The translations under genes and the position numbers were made by a program. 64,000 bases of DNA from positions 62,001-126,000 of the forward strand of contig KV918930.1 in NCBI GenBank assembly GCA_002049455.2, read 5' to 3'. Below the pieces are notes generated by a model. The model did not search any database and was not told the DNA's origin. It saw only the letters and a list, made by a program, of their open reading frames with translations. Of this stretch, positions 33,123 to 46,100 are shown in pieces; within the stretch, counting starts at the first letter, position 1, and each line of letters begins with the position of its first letter. The DNA comes from Porphyra umbilicalis. Its lineage: Eukaryota > Rhodophyta > Bangiophyceae > Bangiales > Bangiaceae.

Positions 33123-34420
33123 TTATCCCCAACAACGAATACACATTGGAGTCTCAGTGTCTGCTACCCACGCTGGGTTGAATCGGTTCCTCTGGATGCA
33201 TCTGGGTTGCTCGTCGCGTAGGGCGGACTCGACATCGTCTGTGGTGGTTGGTTGACCATCGGCGGGTGGCAGCGGTTGTTCCCTTGGGACACAGGGAGTG
33301 CGCAATACAGTGTCCCGTGTGCCCTGCGGGCTACTGCCACCCACAGGTGGGGCTTCACTCGAGTTCATACCTTCCTCGTCCCGAGATTCTGGATCCCTCT
33401 CTGTGAGAAAAGGGCACAAAGTGCGCTCGAACGCATGCATGGATTCAGTGTTGATCGCAACGGTCTCATATTGTTCGTCGTTTTCTTTTAAATACGTGAG
33501 AGCGGATGCGATGGCGGCGGCCCACAGTGGAGTGTCATCGAGCACGCTTTTTCCATGTTCATCAGTCAAAAGAAGGATACTGCTATCACTTGGAGCACGC
33601 GGCAGACTTTGGGCGACGCTTTGGGTTGAGTTCCAAAATGTCAGTGTTTGACCCACGGCATGTGTTTGCTGGTAATGATGTCTTCGGTTGGTGGCAATGA
33701 TTATGCTGACAAGGGCAGTCTCCAGCGGATTCAGTATTGCGAGCTCATCAGGGTAGTGGTCAAACATGTCAAATCCATTTCTCTTGCTGTACTTTCGAAA
33801 CTGGCGCTTTCCCAGACAGACACGACACGGAATGCACAGACATATGGTGTCTGTCACTTGACATACAGCGTCTGTGTATGTCCAATACGTGCTATACGTG
33901 CCTGGGTCGAAGGTGCCGTCATCTCGGCGGTCCATTGTGAGAGGTTCCAAGAGCGTAGCGGTTTTTCTTTCTGAGTCTGTCATCTCGCGCATGTTTGTGC
34001 CCGACGCGAACAGCAGAGAAACATGGTGTGTCGGGTCAGGAATGACGCCGCAGGAGGCACACGGGAGGGCTTTTGTCGCACTTTCTATTCTTTTTCGGAA
34101 CCGACGCACATCGTTCATGGTGCAACCCTTACCTACAGTGGATTCCTCATCGGAGTCCTCAGGACGCACCCTTCTCTCTCTCAGTCTCAATCGGGGCAGT
34201 TCTCTGCTCATCGCTCGCATTTGCTGTAACGATTGTAATAGCTCCTGTTTCTCTATCTCTGTTGCATTATTTTCATGAACGTGTGTCGAAGGTCTATTCT
34301 CAGTGTCGTCATGGTCTCCGATCCATCGACTCGCTTCTCCGTTACAGTTCCCGTGGTCGTTCAAAAGGCCAGAAGAGAAACCGGGCGACAGGTCAGTCGA
34401 AGAGGCGCCAGCCCGGGCCT
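33123..34420 (-). pseudogene. Helitron N-terminal Cys-rich domain (DUF6570-like)
   Basis: Beginning at about 34400, an acidic/charged linker leads to a domain with Cys pairs (CASCG near 34040, CIPCRVCLGKRQF near 33820) and a FDPGTY-type motif near 33910. This is the kind of Cys-rich module that precedes the Helitron Rep domain in many PIF1-like proteins. The frame ends at 33123 because of a one-frame shift, and the protein resumes in another frame toward 33122. The start codon is uncertain. Confidence 0.55.
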
Positions 34421-35204
34421 GCCGCCGAGCGCGTCGGCGAGAAAGGAAAGCCTCGTGCTCACTCACACCACGACTACTGTGCAGAAACCTGTGCCGGGCA
34501 GCGTGGTCGCCCTGGACGGGGCATCCATCGCACGGAGAAGGATGTAGGGCGGGACGACACTGGAAACTCCCACGCGCGGCGTGCTGCACGCGCGTCAAAC
34601 CCCCGCGGTCCGACGTCCCTCTCCGTGCGTGAACCCGCCCACAAAGACAGACCCCCCCCCTCTCTGTGCGCGGTGCACCAACTCCACTATTCGCTGCCTC
34701 CTGCCCCTCCCGCGAGCCCTGGTCGGCTTCCGCTTCGGCCGTCCTAGGCAGATGCGAACAGGACGAAAAGAGTACAGAACGTCCAACGTACACACACGAA
34801 AATCCAAAAAAGGCAGTCGAAAGTCAGTGGCCGTGCACTCGACCGCACTCGAAACGCGCTGCACGGGACACCAGAGACGGAGTCGAAAAAACACACGCGA
34901 TTCCAAGGAACATGAAACGAAGCACGTACCCCGCCACCGCCTGATGAACACTATGGTGTGGAGAGCGGGAAGAGGGGGCTGGACAAGGACGCATCGTGCG
35001 TGCCGGGGGAGCGCGGGGGGGCGGGGGTGGACGGGGGGGGGGGAGGGGGAAGGTATCAACTGTCGGAGAGGAGGGGAGGAACGGTCGAGTCGCCGTGGTC
35101 ACCACCCCTGTGCGAGACGAGACTGGGAAGGGTGCCTTATGGCCTCTCCACACCCAGTGCGCGGTTGGGCAGGGGCTGTGCCCTGCGTACACGGTAAAAC
35201 ACTC
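34421..35204. other. spacer between Helitron and 12-kb transposon
   Basis: G-rich runs near 35020-35050. The long plus-strand open frames here are low-complexity and unlikely to be genes. Confidence 0.4.
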
Positions 35205-35223
35205 AAAATCCCGCATGCTCTCA
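35205..35223. repeat. left terminal inverted repeat of 12-kb transposon
   Basis: 19 bases, exact reverse complement of 47161-47179. Confidence 0.75.
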
Positions 35224-36115
35224 GAGCCTGCAAACGCATCACGCAAGGTACTGTACGCCCCCCTCTCAGATGCTCTAATGAGCATGAGGGATTCTGCGTC
35301 CCAGCCCTGTTCAGGGCCTATCGCGAGAGTGCTTCCGATCGGACCGCTCGCGCGCCGTCGTCCGCAACATTTGTGGGGATTTCGCCCAACGAGCGGTGTT
35401 GGAATCTGCTTTCGGTGGCGGTGGCCTGGGCGCACCCGTGCAGGCAGGCAGCCAGGGCCACGAGGGGTGGTTTTGTGGGGGGGGCGGCGGATGCGGCGCG
35501 CCGATCGCGGCCGCGGCTGCACCCGGTTCCGCTGCTGCACGCCCCACGTCGCGTCGCCGCCCCCGCCGCGGCGTCCGGCACCGGCACCGCCGTCTGCAGC
35601 TCGCCGCTGCAGCTCCTCACTTCCCCGCGACGCAGCTGCTCTCGGACGTCGACCCTCACTGCCGCCTTCCTCCTCTTCCGGCGGCTACCCCCGTCCATTC
35701 CTGCCGAGCACCGGCCGTGCCGTGCCGCCACCGGCACCTGGCGGCCGCCGGCTGCCCCCCTTCCCGGCCGCCGCCCGCCTGCGGGCGGCGGCTGCACGTC
35801 CCCGCGGCCGCCACTCGCCTCCCCTCCCACCGCTCTGCCCTCGCCGGCCGACCTGCGGCGGGCGTTCCACCGGCGGCGGGGGTCCGGCGTCGGCTGGCGC
35901 TACCGCCGCCGGCGGCCGCACGGCCGCCGGCGTGGGTCGGGCGCCGCACCCTTTTTCCGCCCCGCCGTTATCGGCCTCTCCGCCGCCGGCGTGGGGCGGC
36001 CGCCGCCCTCCCTCGCGGCCTTATTGGCTCTGGCTGCGCCGCGACGGCCGCTCTACTCTTCCGCGGTGCGCCCGTTTGGCCTCCCTTCCGCTGCTGCGAG
36101 CTAGGGCGGTCGGCA

Positions 36116-39100
36116 ATGGAATCCAAGAATGTGTCATACACGACGGTGGAGGACCTGCAGAGGGAGCTGTCGGCGACTGTCGTGGTGAGCGAGGACACTC
36201 TCCTGGCGCGGGGGCAGCGCTCCACGGACGGGGACGTGGTCTTCTTTGACGCGGAAGACCTCATGCAGGCCTCCAAGCCCTCGGTGCCTGCCGCCGACGT
36301 GCCGCAGCTGTACCTGCCGTTTGTGGACCGGCCCGGTGGCTACCCGCGACGGGGCCCCGGGCGGACGAAGGGGTCGGGATTGGACGTGCGGAACTCCCTG
36401 CTACAGGTGCTCATCGTGTTGCTGTCCACGAGTGCTTACCTCAACCTGACGGAGCTCTTCGACGCGACCGAGCTCCGCAACGTCAACGTGCAGGCGCTAT
36501 GTGAGATGCGCCAGAAGCTGAGAAGGTTCACGGACAAGGCGCTGAGCACGCGCGCCTGGGACTTGTCGCGCAGCGGCGCCGTCGGTGTGGTGGTCAAGTA
36601 CGGGACCGGTGGGTCGCGGGACGATCAAGGTCGCCATCTTGCCGTGGCCGTGGAGGCCTCTTTCACGGGGGAGAGCTTCGTCTGTACGTGCAGCGAGGCC
36701 GAGTCGTGCCTTGGAGTTGGTGGCTGTTCGATGCAGGAGCCCATGGAGGCCGCCCTCGACAAGGTGCGGTCGACGCTTGGTGTGACCATGGCCGATCTTT
36801 TTACCATTTTGAGGGCCTCTTTGCGGAAGCGTTCGCGGGTGGTTGGGCGCGCGGTGTTGTACGGGCCATCGACGTGCGTCGTGCGGATGCCGGGGGGGAG
36901 CTGGCCGTACGCGGTGGTTCGCAGGACCAGGACGGCCAACTGGATCTGCTTCTCGTGTCGCGCGGCGGACGGCAGCTGTCATCACGCTGCTGCCGCCACT
37001 GCAGCTGCAAAAGAAGCAGCAGCGGATGCTTCCGACACCGATGCAGAATAGCATGACGACGATGGCAGCCGTTTGCATGCTGCGGCTGGTCGCGGCAATG
37101 CAGCTGGTCACGGCGCTGCGGCTGGTAGCGGCGCTGCGGCTGGTCCCCAAGGGGACGGATCCGGGGGTGGTGCCGGCGCGAGTGGCGCGGCGGCGAGCGT
37201 CTCGGATCGAGGCATGCAGATGCCCCAGTCGATGCTCCCTCGGCATTTAGTGCCGCCGCGCTCTGCTCAAGTAGAGCGAGCACTCATCCTGCTGGCGCTG
37301 GAAAACCCCGACGTCGTCGTCCTTGTCTTCCTGGCTGCGGAAGTTTGCCCGTACTGCAACGTCGGCCGCGAATCCGAGCCCAAGCCGCGGGAGGTGTTCG
37401 TCGAGTGCGGGGAGGGTGTGACCTCGGGCGTGGTGTACACGTGGAGGTGCCCCGTGTGCAACTACCGCGTGATCCCCGACGGCCGGGACCAAGGCGTTGT
37501 CTTCTCGTCCTCCTCCACGGCCTTCTCCGAGGTCTTCTTGTTTGAGACGGCCGTGAGCCTCTCGCGCAACGGGAGCTCCTTGCGGCACTCGGTATACCTG
37601 CGGGAGGCCTACTGGGAGATGAGCTCCGCCCACGTCTACCCCGACGCCGACGAGAAGTTGAGCTCAGTCACGACTATTCGCAAGGCGATTGTGCTCTACC
37701 TCACGCTGGTGATCGCGGGGCTGCCAGCAGCCGTCTCGCGCTGCACCAAGTGCGTGCGCCTCGACGGCAGCTACACCATCATTTGCTTTGATGGGCTCCA
37801 GCTGGGCTACCGGCTCAAGTTCATGGTCCCGTTCTTGCGGCCGTCCACCCCGGTGTCGGCCATCGCGCGGGCGTCGGTGTACGCGCGGGTGGTCAAGGAC
37901 GAGGCGCTGTCTAAGGCGCTCGGCGGTGTCTTCTATTCCGCCACGACCGAGAAGAAAAACACCATCACCACCCTCACCGCGATGCGCGGCAACGTCATGG
38001 CCTTCATTGTGCTGGCGGGCTACGTCGTGATCGACGGCGCCGAGCGGACCTTTGCCGGCAGCACGTTGACTCAGAAGAAGAGCAAGAACGAGCGCGGGTG
38101 GGATCCTGTGGAGGACGGTGGCGTGCGGCTGGAGCTGATTGAGTTTCTCCGCGCGTTTTTCGTGTGCGGCCGGGCGGGCCGCGCCTTGGCGATGGACATC
38201 TCGGGCGCGCCGCTGGATCTCATCCGTCGAGTACCTCGACCATTGACTGAGGCCGTCAAGGCCGCCGCGGCCGACTTTTCGGACAACGCCAACGATGTCA
38301 GCGGGGGCTCGCCACTAGACGATGCGGGCGACGAGGACGAGGACGCTGCCGAATTGGACCAGTCGGGCCATCTAGACGGGCAAGATGAGGCGCCGGGCGA
38401 CAGCTCCGTGGCTGCGAGCATGGGCGGCGCCCCAGCCAACGACGGCTGGGCGAGTGACGGGGAGCTTTCCGACAACGGGGCCGTCACCACCTACGAGCAG
38501 GCGATGGGTGACGACGACTTTGGCGTCGGCCCTGCCTTCGAGCCGCCGGAGAGGGAGTGGGACGACGCAGCGCCGCTGCGGTTTTTCGCTGAGCAGTTTT
38601 CCGAGCCGGCGTTGGCCGACACCGGGGGCGACGCCGCCGCGGAGCGGATCCGCAAGCTCGTGCTGCCTTTGCGCGTTGGCTCGCCGTGCACCGCCGCGTC
38701 GGCTCTCAAGGTGCTCGACTTTGTCCGCGCCGTCGTGGTGGACCCCTTCACCGTGTGGGCACCCGGTGACGACTGGTCCGCCGTCAACGCCGTCTTTGAC
38801 TGTGTGCTCTCGGAGGACTTCACGGTCGCAACTCTGTCCGACGTCGTGGCGCGGGCGGATGTGAGTGAGCTACAGATCCTGCGGGGTGCGGTTGCGTGTT
38901 TGGCGCCCACGCTGTGCCGCAGCGAGGAGCTGCGTCGTGTCTTTGGGGAGCTGTTGCTCTGCCTGGTCGAGACGCGCGGGGACTACATGGAATATGTGGA
39001 GGACGCGCCGCCCGCCGACTCCGACACTGACTCCATGCAGTCGCGCAGCGGCGGCTCTGGCCACGACGACGGCAGCGACGAGGAGCTCGTCACCAAGGAG

Positions 39101-39877
39101 GCGATGGTGCTGGCCCACCCCGACCAACCCTTCACCGCGCAGCAGTACACCAACACGTGGCTGCTGCCCGAGGCGACCGCCGAGGCGTACGCGACGGCGT
39201 ACGGGCTGCCGGTCGGGGCGGCAGAGGACTTTTTAAGGACGGGTGTTTGGGCGCCGGGGCTGCCGCCGCTCCGCAGCATCCCTGGATTTGTTGGCGCGTC
39301 GACCGCCCAGACGGACTTCCCCAACTGCCAGCACGAGATGGGCAAGCAGAAGGCGCACACGGGGGGAACGCTGGGGGCCTTCTGCTCGTGCAAGCACCCC
39401 AAGTGCCTGGGCGTGGTCGTGCTCGACAAGTCGGAGAGCCAGAGGATGCCCATTGAGTTCGTGGTGCAGCGGTTTTCGACGCTCCCCGACGTCATCATCT
39501 ACGACTTTGCTTGCGCTACCCTCAAGACGGCTCTCGTGCGCCTCCCCCACGTCGCCAAGAAGGTGTCCTTGCGCGTCGACCGGTTCCATTGGCGGAAGAA
39601 CCACACCCTTTGCAGCAAGGCCATGTCACCCGACTCGTTCGTGCCAATGGATGGGACAAACACGTCCTCCTCCGAGGAGCGCAACGCGCTGTCGCGGCGG
39701 CAACAGCACCACGTACGTCAGATGAAGCAGGACGCGTTCATCATCTTTACTGTCTACCAGCAGGCCGTCTCCAACGTCGTGGCTATGTACCGCGACAACA
39801 TCACCAATGAGACCACCATCAAGTGGCCTGAGTGGTACCGCCGTACGCACGTGGACATTGACAACGAAGATAAATAA
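36116..39877 (+). pseudogene. KDZ/Zisupton-like transposase with one TAG
   Basis: One frame runs from ATG 36116 to TAA 39877, interrupted only by TAG at 37049-37051. The frame before the ATG is also open, but low-complexity. Before the TAG lie Cys clusters (VCTCSEAESC at about 36680-36710) and a SWIM-like C-x2-C...C-H group (ICFSCRAADGSCHH, about 36945-36985). After it come a Cys4 pair (CPYCN, CPVCNYR, 37345-37465), a DGLQLGY segment (~37787) and an acidic linker (38280-38600). A catalytic-core-like end carries YDFACATL (~39500) and DRFHWRKNHTLCS (~39575-39615), followed by conserved Asn/Ser-Glu and Arg-rich helices. This layout matches large zinc-cluster DDE transposases of the Kyakuja-Dileera-Zisupton group. 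The family assignment is by motif pattern only. Confidence 0.6.
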
Positions 39878-42800
39878 AATGGGTGCCTGTACCCTTTGTT
39901 ATTACCTTGCTCAGCATAAACACATTGCTTTGGGAAAAGGGGCGGGTGCGCTCGGCCGCCGCTGCTGCGACAGAGTCGATGCGCCCAAACGATGCAAATG
40001 GCCCAGTGCGCACCTGTTGCCCAGAGGTGCTCATTTCCCATTGTGGGCATCCGCCCCCCCCGCCCAGATGGGCCACAAACGGCGATCCGATCACCCCCCC
40101 CAATTTCACGCACTGGCCCAGGTCAGGACCGTGATCCGTACCCGATTGGGGCCACCCCAGCGGCGCCAGACCCCACAGTCCCGCTCAACCGGGCGTCGCT
40201 CTCCGCCGCTTGCCACCTCCGCTGCCCCGTCCCCCCGCTGCCTGCCACCCCCCCGCCACCTCCTCTGGTGACCGTGGAGGTGGCCGCGGTACAGAGCTGG
40301 ACGCGTGCTCCGCTGCTGAGTGGCGGCGGGCGGCGCAGGAGGCCGTATTTGGGTGGCGCGGGCGGAGTGAGCGGGCGGCGCCGGCGGCCGTAGATGGATG
40401 GCGGTGGGCGGAGTGGGCGGGCGTCGTCGCCGAGCAGGGCGCAGGGCCCTGCAGGCATGCACACAGCGCCCCGTCAAAGGGGGAGGGGGGGGGCGGGAGA
40501 AGCCCGGGCACAGGTGATGGTGGTGGTGGTAGCGGCGGCTGTTGCGGCCGCCGCGGCGGCGGCGGCGGCGGTCGTTCTTGTCGCGGTCACAGAGTCGGCT
40601 GTGGCGACGGAGACACGCCAGGCTACTCCGCAGGGTGGAGGCGACGGTGCCGGCAGGTGGGCGCCGGCGTCGCTCCCAGTGCAGGGTACCTGCCCTCTTT
40701 ACAGCCGTGGGGGCAGGGGTTGGGCACTGGGGGGCTTGGGGGCACGCCCGTGCGGGTGGCTGTGGCGGCATACACCCACCACGCGCACCCGCCTACGGCA
40801 ACAGCGTCGACCAGCTGTGCCCGCTGGTTACCGCCATCCTCGTCGGTGGCACTTCCGTCTGGCGGCTGACTGCAGCGACGGCGGAGACGTAGTGGTAGCG
40901 TGGGGCAGCTTGTATCTGGATAGTTTTGTGCCTTGGCGACTCGCATACATATACTTAGACTTTCTTCCGCTGCTCTGGCTCCTGTACTCATCCAGCGGGA
41001 GGCTCCATTGCCATTACTCATCGTTTTCATGTATACGGGTACAATAAGAGACGAAGCAGTAGTCTGTGCTCTTAGCGACCCAGACCACCATTCTCAGCGT
41101 CCTCGATAGGCCTGGGAACGAGCCAGAAAAAAAATGGCGTTCTCATGTCTCGAGCAATGTGTCATCCGCACCCCCCGCTGGGACCGCTGCAGGGGCCTTG
41201 ACGAGCAACCCGCACCCAACAAAATCTTTTAACCACTGCAAGTGCTGTGACCCATCGACCGTGCTTTTCTGTCTCCTTCGGTGCATCCCAGACCTGTTCT
41301 GGACACTGAAGCTGATGGTGGAACTCGCATCATCCACGGGTGCTGCATGCGGCGCGTGTCATTGTGTGGCGTAACTGGCGGGTTGGCGGCAGCACGCTGG
41401 TTTCCCCGCCCAGCGGGACGGCCACCACCTTCTGCCTGCAGAAGGGGCCGAGGACTGAGCTTGTGCCGTCTGTGAACGGCTTGGCTCGTCAATGTGTTTT
41501 CTTAGCGGGCCTTCTGCGGGGTACTCTGGGTAGGCTGATAACGTTCAAGAATCCGCAGCGCCACCGACTCCGCAGCCGGTGACGCCGACGGGTTCGACAG
41601 CCGTGACGGCCGCCAGCCCGCAGTAGCAGGGCGCTACCGGCGCCGGTGGTAGTCAGGGCGCGCCATCAGGTGGGGGCAATGGCTACTGCGGTGGGCGGCA
41701 GCAATGAAGGGGAAAAATGGGCGCCAACAAGGCAGTCCACAGAACGGGGGCACGCGGCAACAGCCTGCCACGGCATGGCCATGAGAAGCAACAGCTCGTG
41801 CGTTCGCATTTCGCCAGTAAGAGAGGAACAAAATCACATTCAACATCTCGAAAGTATTGTGGCTTGCATCTCCTCAAAAGAACGCGCTGCATGGCACCTG
41901 AGCGCCTCGGAAAGATGGGCTCTTCCAGAGGTATTCGGTACTCCATCAATGTCGAAGTATATCTGAGACCGCTTCATTGTTACCGAAGTCCTCACTTCCT
42001 GTGTCCCGGAATCGTTCGATCTTGCGCCCCCAGGCGTCTCAATGGATGACTCAGAAAGTCTTCGCGGAGCCGCCATGGCGCACGACTTTTTCCTGTTCGT
42101 GAAACATGCATTGTATGGCTGTATTGACAGAGTACGTAAATGATATTAATAATGTACTTTTATATTCCGATGTACAACGGGGGATATCCTCACTCTGATT
42201 TGATTGTTTGTTGCTGATGAGGCTTGGCGTCCCTCTGAGCAGGGTTCCAGCGATGGTCTGTCCCATTATGGCAAGGTTCATATTGCTGTTGTGCTTGTTA
42301 ATTCAAATGCCATGATCGGAAGTGCTGTTCAGTGGAAAGTGTAGTTCAGATCATTGTGACCAATCGGGGTTGGATGCACGTGCGTTTTGGGTGCTCTGTC
42401 CTCGCGGCCTGACCGACCCAGCCAAACACGCGCCCCTCAACGTCTCTGGGCGCTCTTTCCGGCTACCCTAACCCCGCCACGACCGCCCCGCTCCTCCCGG
42501 CCCCCCACACCGAACAACTGCCTCGGTCCCCCTCAAGCCTCCTTGCTGCTGGGAGTCTGGCATGCCCGCGTGGCTGGCCGGCCACCTCCCCCCTCCCTCT
42601 CTCCCGCCGCTGTCCGCCTTGCCGTCTGGCTCCTCGTCGCCACTCGGCCGCTGTTGTCGTCAGCTGCTGTGCGCCTGACAGGGGCGACGCCCCGTTTTGG
42701 TACTAGGGTCGGGCCAGTCACCCCCACGGCGACGGCGCCTCCGTCGACTGCTGTTGCGTGGTCCGCTCCCTGTGGCGCGTGAGACCGTTGGCGCTTCCTG

Positions 42801-43125
42801 TGCAGGCCGAGCGATCCCGCAGCGAAGGCATGGACGTGGAGCAGCCAGCGACTGTTTCCTGTGGTGTGCCTGCTCATGGAGGAGAGAGCACGGTTGGGGC
42901 GCGTGGTGCATGCTGCTGGGTGTGGTGGTTTTTCTCTCGTGCTTGTTTCATGTTGGGCGGACCTGTGTGTGACCGCTTTGCTCTCATTACTCGTTTTTCC
43001 CGTGGCTCCTGTTGCTCTATCGACAAGCATGTGCTTGACTGCAGTCACTGGACCGCTCCCAGTTGCCCGTTCTGACTGTAGTAGTGTGAGGCGGCCATGA
43101 GATAGAAGGAAAGACGCGACACATT
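39878..43125. other. spacer between the two convergent genes of the 12-kb transposon
   Basis: No gene recognised. It includes a GC-rich stretch with Ala/Gly-coding runs (40100-40900) and an AT-richer part (41000-42350). Open frames are short or low-complexity. Confidence 0.4.
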
Positions 43126-46100
43126 TTATATCTTGGCGCCGGCCCCATTGCCCGCTAAAGCCAACTCCCTCTGCCGCGCGTCGTCGTAGCGCTTTCCACA
43201 TTGCAACAGAGTGAGCAAAATGGCAAGTCGTAGATGGTCACCGACCAGCCCCGATATCTCCCCCAACACATGCCCATTCACAGCACACCAAAGATGAGCC
43301 AAAGCAAAAGGGCCACAGTTGTACCCGTCGCCCTGAGAGGGTGAGTTAATAAAGGAGACGTCCCACCGCTCCACGACGGGCGCCCCCGAGTTCCCCAGCC
43401 GCCACAACCGGTCCACCTCCCGGGCAAAAAGCTTGACGCGCGACACGGCCAAGTCCTTCTCCTTGGGGTAGCCCCCGGCCAACGAGTCGAACACGTTGAT
43501 CTTGCCGACGGGCGCGCCGGGCACCACCTCCGCCGATATCCAGTGGTGCTGGCCGAGGTTGAGGAGCATGACAAATCGTTGGTAGCGGGCGTTCGGCATG
43601 GCGTCGTAGATCTCCTTGATGCGGTCGATGGCCACGGCCTCGCCGACCACCTGGCCGTTGCACACCGTGAAGGACGCCGACTGCCCCGTCATGAGCACAA
43701 ACGAGGGGTGCATGCGGACCGCGCTGTGCAAGCGCATCTCGACGAGGGCGGCGTCGAGCACGCCGTTGGTCATGTACTTGCGTTGCCCGCCGTACACCAC
43801 GTCGTAAAAAGCCACCGTGCAGCCACCGTACAGCCGCGAACCGACCACATCGCCGATAGAGCCAGCGCCCAGGAGGAAGTAGCGCCACGCCGAGTCGCCG
43901 ACGCGGCGCTCGGAGCAGGACGCCCACACGTAGTCTGCAGCGGCCGCCACGGACAGCGTGGAGCCAACCAAAAACTCAAGCTCCCAAGGGAACTTTGCGG
44001 TGCTCTCCGTCAGCTCTTTCACCCAGCTCTCAAATGCGGGGCACAGCACCAGCTGCTGGTTGAGGTAATGCACCCCCGACATGGTGACGAGCGTCGGGGT
44101 CGAGCACATCATCGGCGCGTGCTTGCCGACCGTGATGCACAGCGCCGGCTGTCGTCCCACCGCCGACCCGCCTGCTGCCGTGGAGGAACCCGACGGTGCG
44201 TCGCCAGCAGATGCACTTGGCGCCTGTGGCGGGTCCACATCCACCGAGCAGCCCGCGCTGCCTGAACTACCGGCCGTCCCGAGGATGCGGAACGCCTCCT
44301 TGAGCAGGTTGCGTGGCAGCAGCACGCGCAGCTCGGCCTCGGCACGCTGCATGCGCTCAAACTCGTCAGCGGTGAGCGACACGATAGAGATACACGTTGA
44401 GGTGGGGAGGACTGGGGACGGGTCCACCAACAGCAGGTCCGAAATGGGGTACACCTCGGTGGCGCGCGCCAGCTCGATGATCGTGCCGGTGGTCAGCGGC
44501 AGCGGCCCATCCGCGGCAGGTGGCTTGGGTGGGGAGGGCAGCTTTGGAGGGTGGTCGCCGTCAGCATCCTCGGTCGGGTCTTTGTTGCCGTTGTTCAGCT
44601 TGAACCCCCCATTCTGCCGCCCGCGCTTCCTCGTCGCCTTGCCAAAGGCGTCGTCTGCGCCGCGGAAGCGCTTGGAGACTGCGACCTTGTTGATGGGGTT
44701 GTCAATGAAGTACATGCGCAGGGTAAAACTCCAGAATGGGCAGAGGTGGGCGGCGACGCAAAGGGCAAACCGCTTCTTATCGATGCCGCCCTGGTGTCTG
44801 GCGTTGGTGTGGCCGGGTGCGAAGAAGCACCCTCCGTCTGCTTTCACCGTTGCGCCTTCCAGGCTCCACATGTTGAAGAGGAGCTCAGGGGGGGTCGCCA
44901 GCGCCCACGAAAAGGAGCCCTTGCGCACGCCCTGCGCCTTGAGCGCCTGGAAGCCCAGGCGGAAGACGCCCCGGACCAGGTTGTACGTCAGCTGCTTGTA
45001 GGTCCGGAGGCCGCACATGCTGAGCAGCAAGTTGAGTTCTGCCTGCTTCAGCGTCTTGGACCCCATCTGGATCGTCGACAGCAGCGGCACCACATTCGGG
45101 TCGTTCATGGTCATGATCGGGTAGGCGTCGTCCTCCCCCGCCACGCTGCTGCCACTGGCCGCGTCTCCGTCTTGGTCGTTCTTGTCATCGCTGCCGCTCC
45201 TCTCCGCGTCCTTGTCCGCCAGGGCCGATGGCGTGGCCGGCTCCTTGCGCCTGGCGCCCTGGCCGTAGCTGCCGCCGCCGCCGTCAATCCCAGCCCGCCT
45301 CTGCCTCCACTCTCCCATAATCATGGCCTTCTCTTCCACCGACCTGCCGGCCCCGTAGCAGTCGATGATGATGTTCTTGGCGCTGTCGCCGTCGACACCG
45401 GTCGAGGTTTGCAGTACCGCGTAAAAGCCCGTCAGCTTGGCGGGGCCGCGGTGGCCGTCGATCAGCTGCCGGGCAAGCGACGCGATAGCTTGCATGAGCC
45501 CTGTGCCGCTGGGGCCCAAGGAGACTGGGACGACCTCCTTGACTTCGGTGCCCACCAAAGATGGGGACGGTGACGCCGGCGTTGACCGGGCGCGAGTTGA
45601 AGGCGTCGCGGTAGAAGAAGAGGGGGGTGCACCAGGCGCGGCCGGTGATGGACGTGTCATGGTTGCGGCCGGCGCGGTGAAGGTTGACGGCGTTGGTGCC
45701 TCGTTGTCCGGCGTCGGCGCTCGTGTCGTGACGGTACCCGTCGACGGCCGCGCGATGGCGTGTGTCGGAGGAGGACCAGCGGTGGGGGGAAGTGGAACGT
45801 CAAACGAAGCGGCCGACGGCGACCCAATCGACGGCGGAGGGGGTGTCGCTGGTGGCGTGGAGAAGCGCACGTCCCGGGATTTGGCCAACGCCGTCCGCGC
45901 CAGCCCAGGAAAAGTGACTGGCTGTGAGAGGCCGATGGCGGGGGCATCCGTGGCGGGACACGCGCGTCCCGCCATCGTCCAGGGTTCCCCGACCCCAGTA
46001 GCTTTCCCTTCTTCCCCCATAGGGCACGCGCCACGTCCTTGGCTGCCCGCATACTCCAGGGAAGTGCCGAGTGGCGGCAAGCACGACGACGGGACGGGCG

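Larger units (their letters stand above)
29091..34420 (-). mobile_element. Helitron-type rolling-circle transposon coding region, degenerate
   Basis: Reading leftward there are three successive parts: an N-terminal Cys-rich domain, a Rep (HUH) nuclease domain and a PIF1-like helicase. This is the order of autonomous Helitrons. At least three frameshifts separate them (near 33150, 31385 and 29980). The 5'-TC and CTRR-3' ends were not identified, so only the coding extent is given. Confidence 0.75.

Noticed and set aside
35396-36115. N-terminal extension of the transposase
   Set aside because: The frame is open, but the product is Gly/Ala/Arg/Pro low-complexity with overlapping open frames on the other strand. 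The ATG at 36116 starts the structured part.
40100-41047. Gene on plus strand with Ala/Val run
   Set aside because: Runs of GCC/GTG give open frames in several phases. No domain or splice support.
42387-42782. Pro/Arg-rich ORF
   Set aside because: C-rich composition, with opposite-strand frames equally open. No recognisable protein.
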